Counted from the first letter of the stretch, positions 21,487 through 34,250 are shown. The stretch: DNA of 64,000 nt from Vanessa cardui (GCF_905220365.1 NC_061140.1:5706501-5770500), one strand, 5' to 3'. Made by a program: numbers and translations. Notes: generated from the sequence alone by a model not told the origin.

Positions 21487-22884
21487 AAGATACTTTTACG
21501 TTTTGGTATATTAACGATCCTCACAGTGAGGACCATGTTGTGAGGAAGATCTTGAGCATGTACATTGTACATGGATGGATATAGAGGAAGGGGATGACCA
21601 AAGAAGCGATGGATGGATTCTTTGAAAGTCGTTATGTCTGGAAATAGTGTTATCTCGTGAAATGACGGGAAAGTGAAGTAAGGAAGAAGAAGACATGCTA
21701 CGCAAAACCTCTAGTAAAACTGGGATAAGGGCAGGAGGATGATGACTCAAACGTTTCACCTATGAATTATTGTATTAAACAAAAAATAATTAGATACATT
21801 TTCGATTAAAATAGATTCTTAAATATACATTAAGTTACCGTTTCGGAATGCATATTTTATCGAATAAAATCTGTCAGATTCTATACCATTTTGGAAATTC
21901 CGATAAAAAAGTAAAGATTATTCAACCATTATTAATATTTTGAAATATCTGTAATGAATTATTAACAAATTTATCACACGTTATATTAAAAAAATAACAT
22001 AGAAGAAAGTATGTTTAACAGGCTTCCATTAAAATTACATAACTGCGCGCGATATTTGAAACACGATATGCATAAATGAGATTCTACATTTTAAGTGTTG
22101 AATATCATCTATTCCCGGGACGTCACTAAAGTGTCGACGTGACCTGTCCTCAGAGGAGAGGATTTGGAACTGCACATTCGACGTCCACTTAAACCTGCTA
22201 CGGGCATGTATCTTTTATTTAAATAAATCTTAACGCTTTGTTAGAACGTGATGTACCCATCCGTAGAGGTTTTACATATATTTTTAAATAAAATCATGTC
22301 AAGTACGTGCTTTTATTCGACGTATTTTTTTTTCTTTTTTATTTTAATCAAAAAGTTTTTATATTTGGAATCAGAAAAAAGTACATCGTCATTATCATCA
22401 TTGTTTAATCTTATCTCATTAATTATGTAACTATTTACGTATTATGCTTTTGGGATTTTGGGCCTTTGGGAAATATCATACGTTTCTCAATATTAATGAA
22501 TTCTAATTAGTTAATAATCATGAAAAGAATATTAAAATTAATAAAAAAAAAGGAAATTTTATTTTAATATAACAGACTGCGACATTTTCTTTTAAAGGTT
22601 CCTTGTAGAAATTATAAAATCCTTGTGATCGTATATTTATTCCATCCATCCATGTCAATCGTGTCAAAACAAAGTGTCACATTTCTCCGAGATCATGGGT
22701 GCTATAAAAGTAATTAGCGATTATTCGTGTTGCCAGTATGCTGCCAATAAAGTAATTACCCGAGATCATTCTGGAACAGCAATACAGGGCAGTGCTAATT
22801 GGTATTAAAATAACCGATCGATAGAAGATAATTATGTTGGAAAGATATAAATAATACGTCCGCAGTCAAGAATATAAAAAGACT
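21487..22884. other. AT-rich DNA, no gene seen
   Basis: No repeat family or coding signal was recognised. Confidence 0.4.
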
Positions 22885-22895
22885 TATTGTCGCCC

Positions 22896-23204
22896 AGGAG
22901 TCGAGATGGCCCAGTCGTTAGAACGCGTGCATCTCAACCGATGATTGCGGGTTCAAACCCAGGCAAGCACCGCTGATTCATGTGCTTAATTTGTCTTTAT
23001 AATTCATCTCGTGCTCAGCGGTGAAGGAAAACATCGTGAGGAAACCTGCATGTGACAAATTTCATAGAAATTCTGCCACATGTGTATTCCACCAACCCGC
23101 ATTGGAACAGCGTGGCGGAATATGTTCCAAAAACCTTCTCCTCAAAGGGAGAGGAGGCCTTTAGCCCAGCAGTGGGAATTTACAGGCTGTTGTTGTTGTT
23201 GTTG
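22896..23204 (+). repeat. SINE A, subfamily 1, inserted into a family F repeat
   Basis: Full-length copy with TGGCCCAG, the B box GGTTCAAACCC and a (GTT)n tail. The 11-bp TSD TATTGTCGCCC lies at 22885-22895 and 23205-23215. The duplicated bases are the first bases of a family F repeat, so this SINE landed in an existing repeat. Confidence 0.92.
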
Positions 23205-23387
23205 TATTGTCGCCCGCGTCTTCGCTCGTGTTATATGGGATTGGTTGTCATGTATTAGGACAAAAACGTAGCCTATATCCTTCCTTGAATTTCAAGTGTG
23301 CTTCACACGAAATTCCATCAAATCCGGTTCATTCGTTTGGTCATGAAAGAGCGTCAGACAGGCAATTATTTTCAGACTTATAATAAA
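23205..23387 (+). repeat. Family F repeat, split by a SINE A insertion
   Basis: Head GTCGCCCGCGTCTTCGCTCG, GGACAAAAACGTAGCCTATA, AATTCCATCAAATCCGG, CATGAAAGAGCGTCAGACAG and a TTATAATAAATAA end that runs straight into the next SINE. Its first bases also lie before the SINE A at 22885-22895. Confidence 0.8.
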
Positions 23388-23627
23388 TAAATAAATATGA
23401 GACAACATCACATACATTACTCTGATCCCAATGTAAGTAGCTGAAGCACTTGTGTTATGGAAATCAGAAGTAACGACGGTACCACAAACACCCAGACCCA
23501 AGTCAACATAGAAAATTAAATAATAACTAACTAATCTACATCGACTTGGCCGGGAATCGAACCCGGGACCTAGGAGTGGCGAACCCATGAAAACCGGTGT
23601 ATACACCACTCGACCATGGAAGTCGTC
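23388..23627 (-). repeat. Metulj-like SINE, minus strand, intact B box
   Basis: The tail is AAATAAATAAATATGAGAC (plus text). The body matches the copy at 5585-5826. The minus-strand head keeps GGGTTCGATTCCCGGCC (23550-23566) as B box and TGGTCGAGTGG as A box. A long minus-strand frame (23292-23708) crosses two repeats and is not a gene. Confidence 0.75.
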
Positions 23628-25142
23628 GAATAATATTAATAAAGATTGGTGAATATTAATAAGGATTGATGCTGATGATATTCCACTAACATTCATTGAG
23701 ATACACATTAATCAAAAGTTTAGTACGTTACAAATACTTACTTATACAAGGTATATAGTTAAATATTTACTCTCAAAATAAACAAACAATCGTTCTATCC
23801 CGTGTTTTTCACGACAAAACTTTAATTCAAGGACTATTTCCCGTGGGGCATTGTATCATGAGGTCAATCACCCGAACACATTTGCCTCATTGGAGCTCAC
23901 AAATTGGCGGACCCGACCCTTTCTACAAACATACCGGTGACTCGGGTTTGTATTTCTTTATTCAACATTCATTTACAGCGTACATTAAACATCAATTTTG
24001 ACTAGGTTTGTACGCTGCGCAATGTAACCGAACATGAACAAATCACGACCGTTTTCGTTTTATATAAATTATTCCAGTAGAGATTCCTACGTTATTTACT
24101 GAAATGTAGATAAAACTCAAAGGTTGATATAAAGTTTCAATTGTGATACATTTTAATTAAGCAAGTGAGTTTGTTGTTGTCATGTATTAAAGAAACATAA
24201 ATAAAAAAATATATAATTAAGTATATTATTAGTGCGCTGATAAAAGTAATACATAATGGGTGGTACCACAAAATCCATTATTTCACTGTCAATTAGCAAT
24301 ATTTTGTTTTGTTTTGATATAAAGAGTAAGTGAATAAATGCAGTTCTTATGAATGGTGATAACCTGCCTGCCTATTTTAAACATACAAAATAAACTTTCA
24401 TGACTTACATAAACTACAGAATAGCAACTTCTAGAGGATTCGAAAGACTTAATCTGAAACTTCAACGCTGAAATGCAAGGTGGGACCGGTACTAATAGTT
24501 TGTATGTGTGTTTATATCAGCAAATTCTGCATTACGTATGCAAGAGTGCATCTGACAAATATTGAATTATGCATAGAGCGCCGGTTCGCAGGCGCGAAGC
24601 ATTCTCGCTCACGAATGTAGACACACTTATGTTTTATTTTACTTCAATATTTTAATTAAATCAAATATATTCTCTCCATTTAATATGTTTGCTTAAATAA
24701 AGCTTCGTTCTGGTCTTAATTTAAAAAAAAGTAATAACGGTGTAACAATAGTTTAGAGATAGCACTATATATTAAAAGTATTGGGTTGTTATTTTCTTTT
24801 CTTTTTTGTATTCATATATTATGTAACAAATATGTGCAATTTAAGTGTCTTAATTAAAAGAGCAATGTCGCTTCGTTGGCGGGCGTAAATAACCGCACCA
24901 CAGTTTTATACTTACGCAGTTATTATCGTTCACATCTTGTTTTTGTTCAAAAGGATGATTAAATAAATAAATTATTATAATTCAAGATATTTTTAAGTGA
25001 ATGTTCTCAATAGTAGAACAACGGTGAGGCTTTAACGTAGAGCCTCAGAAAGTACTTAAAGCCTTAAGTCCTCGCCTTGCCTTTTTTCGCTCATGTCAGA
25101 ATGTTATGTTGGATTAAGAAAGCGAGGTACATTATTGACTTG
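23628..25142. other. AT-rich DNA, no gene seen
   Basis: No supported gene or repeat. A small GC-richer patch lies at 24575-24610. Confidence 0.4.
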
Positions 25143-25230
25143 GTAGCCTTCAAAACTGCCGGGTCATTTCTCAAAGGCACACCTGCATCCGGCATTACAA
25201 ATATCCATGGATAAAAAAGTAGCCAGTGTA
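25143..25230 (+). repeat. Diverged LINE 3' fragment
   Basis: CCTTCAAAACTGCC, TTTCTCAAAGGC, CACCTGCATCCGG and ATATCCATGG follow the order of the last ~90 coding bases of the LINE at 13886-15647. It is old and frameshifted. Confidence 0.4.
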
Positions 25231-26587
25231 ACAGTGGCTGCGAATATTCCTGTTTATTATCTCCTGAGCATCTAATTAATTCGCGAGGAAAGATAGATAC
25301 TGCTTTAATTTATTCTTTAATTAATATTGTAACAAAAATCCACTGACACAACAAATATATTCATGTTTTTTTATAGTTTTGTCTAAGTAATTTGTTTTTT
25401 TATGTTACCAGCAAAAAGATACTCAATATTTTGGTTATATTCTAATAAACAAGGAGCTTAAAACCTTTTAATTAACAACTAAAAAAGAGTGCACAGTTAT
25501 TCTATATTTATGAACACGCTTGGTATAATCATTTATTTAAATATTTCATAGAAATCCTTATTAGACGCAAGTATTACTCCATTCGTAGCGTTATTATTAT
25601 TATACAAAGATCATTTGCATATATTTAGAATGTTACACTACGGAAGAACTAAATTGACATCGACTTTATTATCTTGGTTGGATGATAGTTACGTTCGACA
25701 CTCGCTTGACGAATTGCTTACATAGAGGCCAACAGTTAGCTACTATTCTTTTCAGTCTATTTTCTGTTTTGCCAGTCCTAGCTGCTTGGAAATAATCTAG
25801 AATATAACCTATTTATGAATTCATGGAAGACCATACGTATACAATATTTTGTAATTAAATGATAATAAAATGATGTAGACAATACAACTATAATAAAAGT
25901 AATAAATAGATTCGTAATCTAAGCTTATATAAAATAAATAATAACGTCAAACCGAAACAATAGGTACGAAATGTATATTAAAACTAATATTACGTAAATA
26001 CCATTATAAATCCGAAATATGAAGCTATAACGGAAATTCCCCGGAATGGAACCGGGCTAATGAAACGTCTGTCATAGCAACTGAGGGCAAATTTTAATTG
26101 AAAATTGCTTTTTGAACACTTCACACCTCCCGCGCAACTTTGACGTTCTGTTTGAAATCGATGTTAGGAAATGAACTCTCCGTTAGCTCATAGGTGTTTG
26201 AATGGAGGACTAATTATACCAACTTCGGGATTATATTTACATAAATGGACGCTGGAGAGTCTGCATGAGATTATTACAGCGTTCGACTATTACCATGAAA
26301 GTTATCAAGTTAGCAAACGCTTGCATTTTTTTATACTATATATCCGAGCTGTAATACCCTTTATTGTAGCTCGGAACTAGATCGTGCAATGCAGCATACC
26401 GATTTCTATATCGATAAACCTATGGTTATGGACAATTGGTATAAATGCAAAGACAAGACAAAGAACACTAAATTTCGCTACATTATATAAAGAAATAACA
26501 CCCGAATCTTTCATTAACAATTGTAATATAATAAATAGTCAAATAAGCAAGATACTTGAGTTTGATTTGATTTTGCCTTAAATATTT
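25231..26587. other. AT-rich DNA, no gene seen
   Basis: Two neighbouring open stretches (26171-26380 and 26384-26581) lack splice signals, codon bias and recognisable motifs. Confidence 0.4.
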
Positions 26588-26690
26588 TGGGTAGGTAGAT
26601 CCCAGCAGCTCATCATAACTATACTTGGTATTACTCTGTTCCAAATTGAAGGGTAAGTGAGCCAGTGCAATTACAATCAGTAACATTTTA
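26588..26690 (+). repeat. Family B fragment
   Basis: GGGTAGGTAGATCCCAGCAG, CTCATCAT and TTGAAGGGTAAGTGAGCCAG match the 5' half of family B. Confidence 0.5.
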
Positions 26691-28580
26691 ATATATTTCA
26701 AACGATTATTTATTTTAAAAAACAATGGTCTCTTATATAAGGTTATAATAATAATAAATGCTAAATTAACTGATAATTAATGCTTTAATAAAGGCCTTCA
26801 TAAATCAAAATTACACCATCGGATAAATTAAGGCTATCTAAATCGTATCTATAAATATGTCATTTAAAATACACCCCGCTAAGGACCTGAGAATTTTCAT
26901 TAAAATAAATTACGTTCATTAGTTATCTCGAATTCATTAAGGATCGGAAAAACGATTGAACTAAGAAAATTATAACGTGAAAGAGACCACGATTGAAGAG
27001 AAAAAAAAAACTAAAAAACTAAAAACTCAATAGAAATGTATACTTTACTCCGATGGAAAACTTTAATACTGAAAAGACTCGAGAAAACCCACGAATTACT
27101 TTCACTAATGAAGCCATCTTAAAAGGCCGGGTAAAATTAAGAAAGTGGAAATTAAGCTGTAAGTAAATAGGAGCCTTCAAGGTTTAGCATACTTAGTTAT
27201 AACCTTTTATTAGTTTAAAGGCGTACTATAATAAAATACGACTTAATATCTGTATATAAATATTAACTGCCATATAAAAAGCAATTACTTATAACATATT
27301 AAGAATATAGTGAAATGAAATTGTATTAATATAGCGACTTCAATCGACCAAGATACTATATGGAATAAAATGTTTAGTGGTTTTTACACATCTAATTTAA
27401 AGCGAAGATTATGGTCAAAAGCCGTGAAATCATCGGATGAATGTTGGATGAAATTCTGCCTTATTTTTGTACATTAATCTGAAATAAGTGAAATAAATTC
27501 CAAGACTTTTGCCTTGGGCCTTTGACTAGCAGTTGAATATGTAGTGAATGATTCTTTAGAATGACCTATTGAGTGATGAATGAGTGAGTTAATACAAGTC
27601 TACTTCACATGAGTGAAAAGTATTATTTTATAATTTATCTCGGTAATTGTTTGTAATGGTCTAACGTTTAGAACATTTTATCTTTATCTTCTTTTATTAC
27701 TAAAAGTTGGAGTTGAAATGGGTTACTAAATATTTGCATAATATGGCAAGTTCACGCGAACGTAATACGGATAGGTTTTATATATTCATCAAAAGTTTTT
27801 CTTTCTTTTTTAAGTGTATGGTTTATTTTCGAGAGGATATATTTATATTGAAGTAATGTAAGCCGAATTTATTTATCTTTCAAGTATTTAGGAAAACTGC
27901 ATACATTACGGCGCTCAAAACTTAGAAAACACTAATTATAGATTTATAACTGAAATGGCAACTCATACAACATATTATTAAAACATGTTTTTGTATTAAG
28001 AGGTAGAAAGGCACTGACTCTGTTTCTGTATATTTTATTTTTCTTTTTTGAATATTTGTCAACAAAAACTTATTAGGGCATACATTTACAAAGTATTTCG
28101 AGAGATAAATATTTCTAAAACCTTTATTACATTACTTACTTCATTGTAATTTAAAAATAAATAATACTCTGAATATAACTAAGCATTTGAGCTTACGGCC
28201 CAAGATTGTTAGTACAAGAAAATCATTCTAACAACTGTTACGGAACCCGGAGCATTTCCAACATTCAATCAGTGTATAGTAGTTACGTAATAAAAGTTTA
28301 TTTTAAAACAAAAGGTTCATTTAGCATTCCATTGTTAGGAGCATACGCCATGCGGTTGCAGCGTAGCATTCATTTTAATTTTATATAGACTTGTAATACA
28401 TCATGCACTACTTTCCCTTGTGACTTGAATATATTTAACATTTTATAATATATGATGATAATGAGACTCATTATTTAATACATTTTAGTTAAATTCAATG
28501 GTAAGTGGCCCACACTGGGCGCCACTTATTACATCTTATAATATATTAATTGTGAACCACCAAAACCCATTGGTAAAGCT
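26691..28580. other. AT-rich DNA, no gene seen
   Basis: Nothing recognisable was found on either strand. Confidence 0.45.
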
Positions 28581-28750
28581 ATTATTGACATTGGTAAAAA
28601 TCGGCAGAAAGTTTCTTAATACAATCGTTATAATTTCGAGAAAAACCACTACAGAAAAATTCTATTGTTTTTTTTCAAATCGAACTGTATGTAATCGAAC
28701 TGTAGAACAATTGATATTTACTAATATATTATTCTTTTTGAGTTTATCAT
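28581..28750 (+). repeat. Direct repeat copy 1 (170 bp)
   Basis: Matches 30185-30354 over its whole length without a net length change, with scattered substitutions. Shared landmarks include AAAAATCGGCAGAAAGTTTC and GAGAAAAACCACTACAG. No other copy was noticed in the window. Confidence 0.75.
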
Positions 28751-28887
28751 TATCAGAAAAAAAAACAGTATTTATATAAAATACGTTCCTGGTTATAAAA
28801 TGTTCCTCAGAAAATCCTACAGCGCAAAAACCGTAATCGCAAATCAAAAATCTTCCTTACGTTAATGAACGATAAAAAAGCATTTTT

Positions 28888-29110
28888 TTGTTGACGGCTA
28901 ACGACACGGTTTTTAGAATTGAGTTCTCTCCGCCTAGCGTTGATGATCCCTCTGCGGTGGCGGTTCCTAATTACAGCCCTTCGTGTCGCACGCAGCTCTG
29001 CAATGACTTACTGATGAAAGAAAACCAAGGTTTGCTCTTTGCTCACAGAACTAAGCATATATGGATTACGTTGTACGAGAGCAAAACGAAATTAAAAGAC
29101 TGTTTATGAT
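28888..29110. other. GC-richer island with an open frame
   Basis: This block is much richer in GC than its neighbours. On the plus strand one frame is open for 74 codons (S-P-P-S-V-D-D-P-S-A-V-A-V-P within it) but does not start with ATG. Minus-strand TTGCAG at 29003-29008 could be a splice acceptor. It could be an isolated exon or an old transposon coding fragment; I cannot choose. Confidence 0.2.
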
Positions 29111-29224
29111 AAGGATGAATAAGGAAACGTAAATGGTAATTCATGGCTGCGATGAAAAGGTTTTTTAACATTTCAACCCTTTGAGGTTTATAATACATAT
29201 TTATTTACATATTGCACGGATTTT

Positions 29225-29305
29225 AACGTTGCGAGTTGACTCGTGTCACGCCCAACAGACGGTGTGACCGCGGCAGATGCAACTCGGTTGAAATTCCCGA
29301 AGTTG
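29225..29305. other. Small GC-rich patch with imperfect dyad
   Basis: CGAGTTG at 29232-29238 and CAACTCG at 29280-29286 pair, and GTCAC/GTGAC pairs lie inside. The function is unknown. Confidence 0.3.
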
Positions 29306-30184
29306 TTTTCAAATACGGACATATAAATTAAATTCTATATGTTGTTGACAATGTATTTTATTTGAGAGAAATTCAATTTCTATTGTCGGTACATTTCGGT
29401 ATAATCTTAATACCGAAACGTCGATAGCTTTACATTTCATTAAATCCTGTAATATTATGACAATTTCAAAGCGTTTTTAATAAAGCCTTCTTGCTAAAGT
29501 ATATTTTAATTTTGACTGCATTTAGGTAAAATAAAATTATGCTAGGATGACGCTTGAAACTGATGGGATACTGATGGGAACTCTATGTCTCTACTAGAGT
29601 TTCAGTAATACTGGATCTTACAAAATAGTCGTAAAACTCTTATTGACAATGTGTAAGTATTAAACTACTCCAATTTGCCCTACAGTTACAGTTTCCTATA
29701 AAATGGTATACATGACGTCCGACGTCAGAATAAACTTCCAATCGACGTCTTAACGCCAAACACAGCATCATTGGTCAGTTCATATCTCGACAGCGAACGA
29801 CGTATCGGTCAGTAAACTGGAGCTAGACTGACTCTCATGATAGCTCTAAATTCGTTCATGCAGCTGTGGTTCGAAATAAGAAAAAAAAAGTACGTCGACA
29901 TCAGCATTGAAAGAGACCATACACCATCAGTATATTTCTATAGTAAGCAACGTAACGCGGTGATCTTTGTTTGCTGTAAGTGACCGAAGACATTTATGAT
30001 TCAACCACAAATTAGTCTTAACAAATGTTTCTAAGATATTTTTACACCTATTTTTTGAAAGAAATTAAAAAATCCAATTTAGTGATAACTATTTTTTAAA
30101 TTTGTAATACTAAATGAATTACGAAAATTATTAAAAGCTCATGGTATGAAATTATCATTAATATACTTATGGTCATGTAACGTT
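29306..30184. other. AT-rich DNA, no gene seen
   Basis: No recognised feature. Confidence 0.4.
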
Positions 30185-30354
30185 ATTATCGACATTGTTA
30201 AAAATCGGCAGAAAGTTTCTTCATAAAATCGTTATCATTTCGAGAAAAACCACTACAGAAAAATTCTATTGATTTTTTTTAAATCGAACTTTATGTAATC
30301 GAACTGTAGCACAATTTATATTCACATATATATTATACTTTTTGAGTTTATCAT
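30185..30354 (+). repeat. Direct repeat copy 2 (170 bp)
   Basis: Second copy of the 28581-28750 segment, same orientation, 1.6 kb downstream. Confidence 0.75.
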
Positions 30355-31016
30355 ATATATCATATATAAAAAAAGGTTGAAGTTACTACTATTAGTAGTA
30401 AATTACTTACCAATATTGTAGAATTACGACTATTCAAAAATATGTGTAAAATTTTATACGTAATAATTATAATTTAAATTTAAATTAAGTTTTAGTAATT
30501 CTATAAAATATCATATGAACATAAAGGAAAATCTACTCCACATGATGAAAAACAAAAATAGAACACTTTAATAACCAGAATAGATTGCGCTGTTATAAAT
30601 TTAAATACGATGACCAAGACAATGAATAACATTAACCAAATTTTATTCATAGAACATCTATCAATCACTTTATTTACAAAATTGAACGTCCGTACAGTAA
30701 AAATACCTAACGTTTAATAGATATTGTGCGAAAATGTAACATACGCAATTCATCGCTCAGATGCGTGCTCTCGCATGATTTGCTTATTTACGAGAATTCA
30801 TATGTAAAATGATTGATACCATTTATTTACAAAACTGAGTCCCCTCCCGCCCCGCACCTGATGTATCTGATGAAAGCATTCAATCAATGCCATCGCTCAA
30901 AACCGCGCATTAGAATCATGATCAAAAGCATATATTTTTTTTATTTCAATTTTTTGCGTATTGTTAATGTGTTAAGTTGGTTCGTGCAGGGCTGCAGGCC
31001 TATTTGGGTACCACTA
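30355..31016. other. AT-rich DNA, no gene seen
   Basis: No recognised feature. Confidence 0.4.
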
Positions 31017-31026
31017 CTCATCATAT

Positions 31027-31256
31027 AGCTGAGATGGTCCAGTGGTAAATTTGTCTTTATACTTCATTTCGTGCTCGGCGAAGAAAGAAAACATCGTCAG
31101 GAAACCTTTCTAATTTCATAGAAATTCTGCCACATGTGTATTCCATCAACCCGCATTGGAATAACGTGATGGAACATGACCAAAAAAACCTTCTCCTCGG
31201 AGGGGGAGGAGGCCTTAGCCCAGGACGGGAATATTACAGACGCTTGATGATGATGG
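31027..31256 (+). repeat. SINE A with 5' internal deletion
   Basis: GAGATGGTCCAGTGGT joins directly to AAATTTGTCTTTATAC, so the B box and the CAAGCACC region are missing. Body and tail (now GATGATGATG) follow. A 10-bp TSD CTCAT[C/A]ATAT lies at 31017-31026 and 31257-31266 with one difference. Confidence 0.8.
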
Positions 31257-31296
31257 CTCATAATATTTACTGCGGCCAAAGAGAAATTCCCAATGA

Positions 31297-31330
31297 TCTG
31301 TGCCAGTTTGAAGGGCGAGTGAATCTACAG
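31297..31330 (+). repeat. Short family B-like fragment
   Basis: CCAGTTTGAAGGGCGAGTGA resembles the conserved GAAGGGTGAGTGAGCCAGTG core of family B. It is too short for more. Confidence 0.3.
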
Positions 31331-32281
31331 TATCTATGTTGCTGAGAATTGTCAAATGTTATTTGATTTCTCAGGTCGAAAGTTGGATATTGGTTTAATC
31401 TCCTTTACATCGAATTCACGTAATTGGTATCTATATGTCCTATAAGATTATGAGAGTTACGGAATAGATAGTCGACGCACACTATTGAGGACTATATCTC
31501 CAATAGGCTGAGACTGGTAGGAGTCGGTTACGAGGACATCGTTTAACGAGATATACGAGTAGGTAACTGTATTAATGTAGCCAATGCTTATTGGTCCGAG
31601 ATTTCCTTGGAAAAGCAATATATCAAAATGTTGAGTTCCAGCTTTGAATATGCCAAAACTATTTATATGTATATCTAATAATAATTGTTATATTGTAATA
31701 TTTTTTAACTGCTAATATTAAATTTCACTTTTACCCTAAATCTAAAGAGTGTTCAAAAAAAAATATTTGATTTACCGAATGTACTGACGAGGACGGGTTA
31801 GAAGGCCTAATCAGACAATACTATTAGTTTGGTACTGTTGGTTGCGGTTGGGCCGATTTCGATGAAATTGTTTGTCTCTATAAATGAGTGGGTCCCTGGT
31901 GAATGAACTCGGTAGGAGTCAGAAGAGACAACTTGTATTAATATTCGTATAACCCTGTGATTATAATGCAAACGTTGAAAATATAAAAAAAGTTCTATAT
32001 TGTTAGTTAGAAGGCAAGCGCGTTAATTTGTAAAGTTCTATCGATATTTCGTAGCACGTTCTCGCCGCCTTCTAAATAACAGGGCCTCGCATTTAACATT
32101 TTGACGGGTAATTTGGCAGTGGCACACGTGCACAGCCATTGAAAAATCGTTCCACAGATATTACATATACAAGCTACCTCCCCGCCTCAAACCACCACTT
32201 ACGTTAAGACCGGGAGGGATCGTGAGAAAACTATAAGGATATTTTTATAAAGAACATCTTGATTGGTCCAAATTATATTTT
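31331..32281. other. Mostly AT-rich DNA, no gene seen
   Basis: A GC-richer patch at 32080-32225 has no interpretable frame. Confidence 0.4.
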
Positions 32282-32480
32282 ACTAGTTGTCTTCCGGCTT
32301 CGCTGGCGTTTTAGGGGGTTTGTTGATATGTGTTAGACAAAAAAGTAGCCTATGTCCTTCATCGGAGTTTCATTTTGCTTCTGACCAAACTTCGTCAAAT
32401 TAGGTTCATTGGTTTGGCTGTTAAGGAACGACTGACAGACAGACAGGGTACTCTCACATTTATAATATTAGTAAAGATTT
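32282..32480 (+). repeat. Family F repeat
   Basis: ACTAGTTGTCTTCCGGCTTC head, GACAAAAAAGTAGCCTATGT, CAAACTTCGTCAAATTAGG, GACTGACAGACAGACAG and a TTTATAATATTAGTAAAGAT end. Confidence 0.75.
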
Positions 32481-32719
32481 TGTAACTTAAGGTTATGTGT
32501 AATAGATGGTTTTCAAATCTCGAGATCCCCAGAGGTTGATTCTATATCTTTTGAAGGGTTTCTATCGTGTGAGTATATTTACATTCATTATCATTATATT
32601 CAAATTCAATTAAAAGTTTAACTATTATTAATTGTCTCTAGAGACTTCCTGTGCATTGAGGAATAGGTTTTGAGTCTATTCCAATCTGATTATCATTTAC
32701 GGGTTTTGGATACACAATC

Positions 32720-32850
32720 AGACACACAGTATTTCTCACGATATTTTAACCGCCGATATATTTTAATTATTAGACCACACAGCGATGCTTACCCTGTTTT
32801 GACCTTGCAATCTTCGGCTGAAGTTCTCTGATTGTTCTAGTCGCTAATTA
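32720..32850 (-). repeat. Very degenerate SINE A, minus strand
   Basis: CTCACGATATTTTAACCGCCG, then GCGATGCTTACCCTG, TTGACCTTGCAATCTTCGGC and GATTGTTCTAGTCGC follow minus-strand SINE A order. It is among the oldest copies seen. Confidence 0.4.
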
Positions 32851-32860
32851 TCTTTGCTTT

Positions 32861-34095
32861 TAATAAAACGGTGACAGAAATAATATGAAAAAGTACTTGG
32901 TGTACTAAATTTTAATTAGCCAATTATTATTTGTCTGACTAAAATATTGTATGCGCAAGTTATCCTCGCAAGATCTAATTAATTTACATGATTAAGTAAA
33001 TAGAATTAATCCCAAAAAATATTATTTCTTTAAAATTTGGTCACAATTGTAAAAACTAACATTTGGATGTTAATGAAAATCGAGTTTCGATATTCGTATT
33101 ACTTACAAACTACTTACAAAGTTACGTATAAAAACTCGCTTCAAATAAATAAATGCCTGCCGAGTTTGCAAACACTGTTTTTGTTTTAGCGAAATTTCTA
33201 ACGAAATTAACGTTGAAATGAAGTCATAGTGAAATAATGCTTCTCCATTTGCGACTAAGCGACTTGCGAAAACGGCATTGGCTTTAATAAATATTAAACA
33301 AATACAGCTCTACTAGCCTAGGGAACTAAGATGTTATGCCCCTTACTGGAGGTTTAACGGAATTCCAAGAAATATTTACCATGTTTAACTTGATCTCTAG
33401 CGATCTTGGAGACTAGTGTTGTCCCTTCCAAGAACCATATGCTGGTAGATCAATATATATTATGTAATTGTTTGTATGTGCAGAAAAATATTAACGATTT
33501 TATGAAAAAATGTGATTTTCATAAGGTAACAATTGTAACTCTTTTGGGGGCCAATATATTGGTTCTACAACAGGATCCCAGAGAGTATACAAAATGCTTC
33601 TATTATACTATTAGTAAGTTTATGATTGATAGCAGCTAGTATAACATAAAAAAAGTGTTACTTATTAATCAACTATTTTGTAACTTAAAATAAAAAAGTA
33701 CGAAAAAAAGGTTGTATATCAAATTAAATATTGTTCGCTAAAATGTATCTCTCTATAAAATGTTACTTACTGTCACGTGCTTTCATACACCCAAGTCACG
33801 TAGTGTTTGTGTCCAGGTATACCCTAACTGATTATTTTGAACATTGTCCCGCTGGCACGTTTTATTGTCACGGCGCTGAACGGTTTATTCGCTAATCATA
33901 GTGTGTTACGTTTTTATTGTATTTTTAGATTTAGTATATATATTTTACGTGTTTATTATAACTATGACTTAAAGTGGTTCCGAAAGTAGTATATTTATAA
34001 TACAATAATCTTTATTTAAATATAATGTTAGAAACATTAAAAATGGTTACTGATAATTGTTTTAGTTTGTGTTTTATCTTCATCGATGTGAGTCA
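32861..34095. other. AT-rich DNA; short family B fragment at 33315-33352
   Basis: GGAACTAAGATGTTATGCCC at about 33320 matches the centre of family B (minus orientation). Otherwise no gene or repeat was recognised. A unique GC-richer patch lies at 33835-33895. Confidence 0.35.
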
Positions 34096-34250
34096 AATAT
34101 ACTTTATTCAAGTAGGCTCTTACGAGCACTTTTAACTAATAAGTGAAGCTAACACCTTTTCGGAATTTATTATATACAGAATTCCACCGAGAAGAACCGG
34201 TGAGAAAGTCAGTGGTTACAGTATCAGATTATAAAACAAAAGCAGGTCTA
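34096..34250 (+). repeat. Repeat D
   Basis: AAATATACTTTATTCAAGTAGG, ACGAGCACTTTTAA, AGTGAAGCTAACACC and CCACCGAGAAGAACCGG occur in the same order as at 60767-60920. It is an interspersed lepidopteran repeat of unknown class. Confidence 0.6.

Noticed and set aside
23292..23708. 138-codon minus-strand open frame
   Set aside because: It spans a family F repeat and the Metulj-like SINE; the frame is accidental in repeat DNA.
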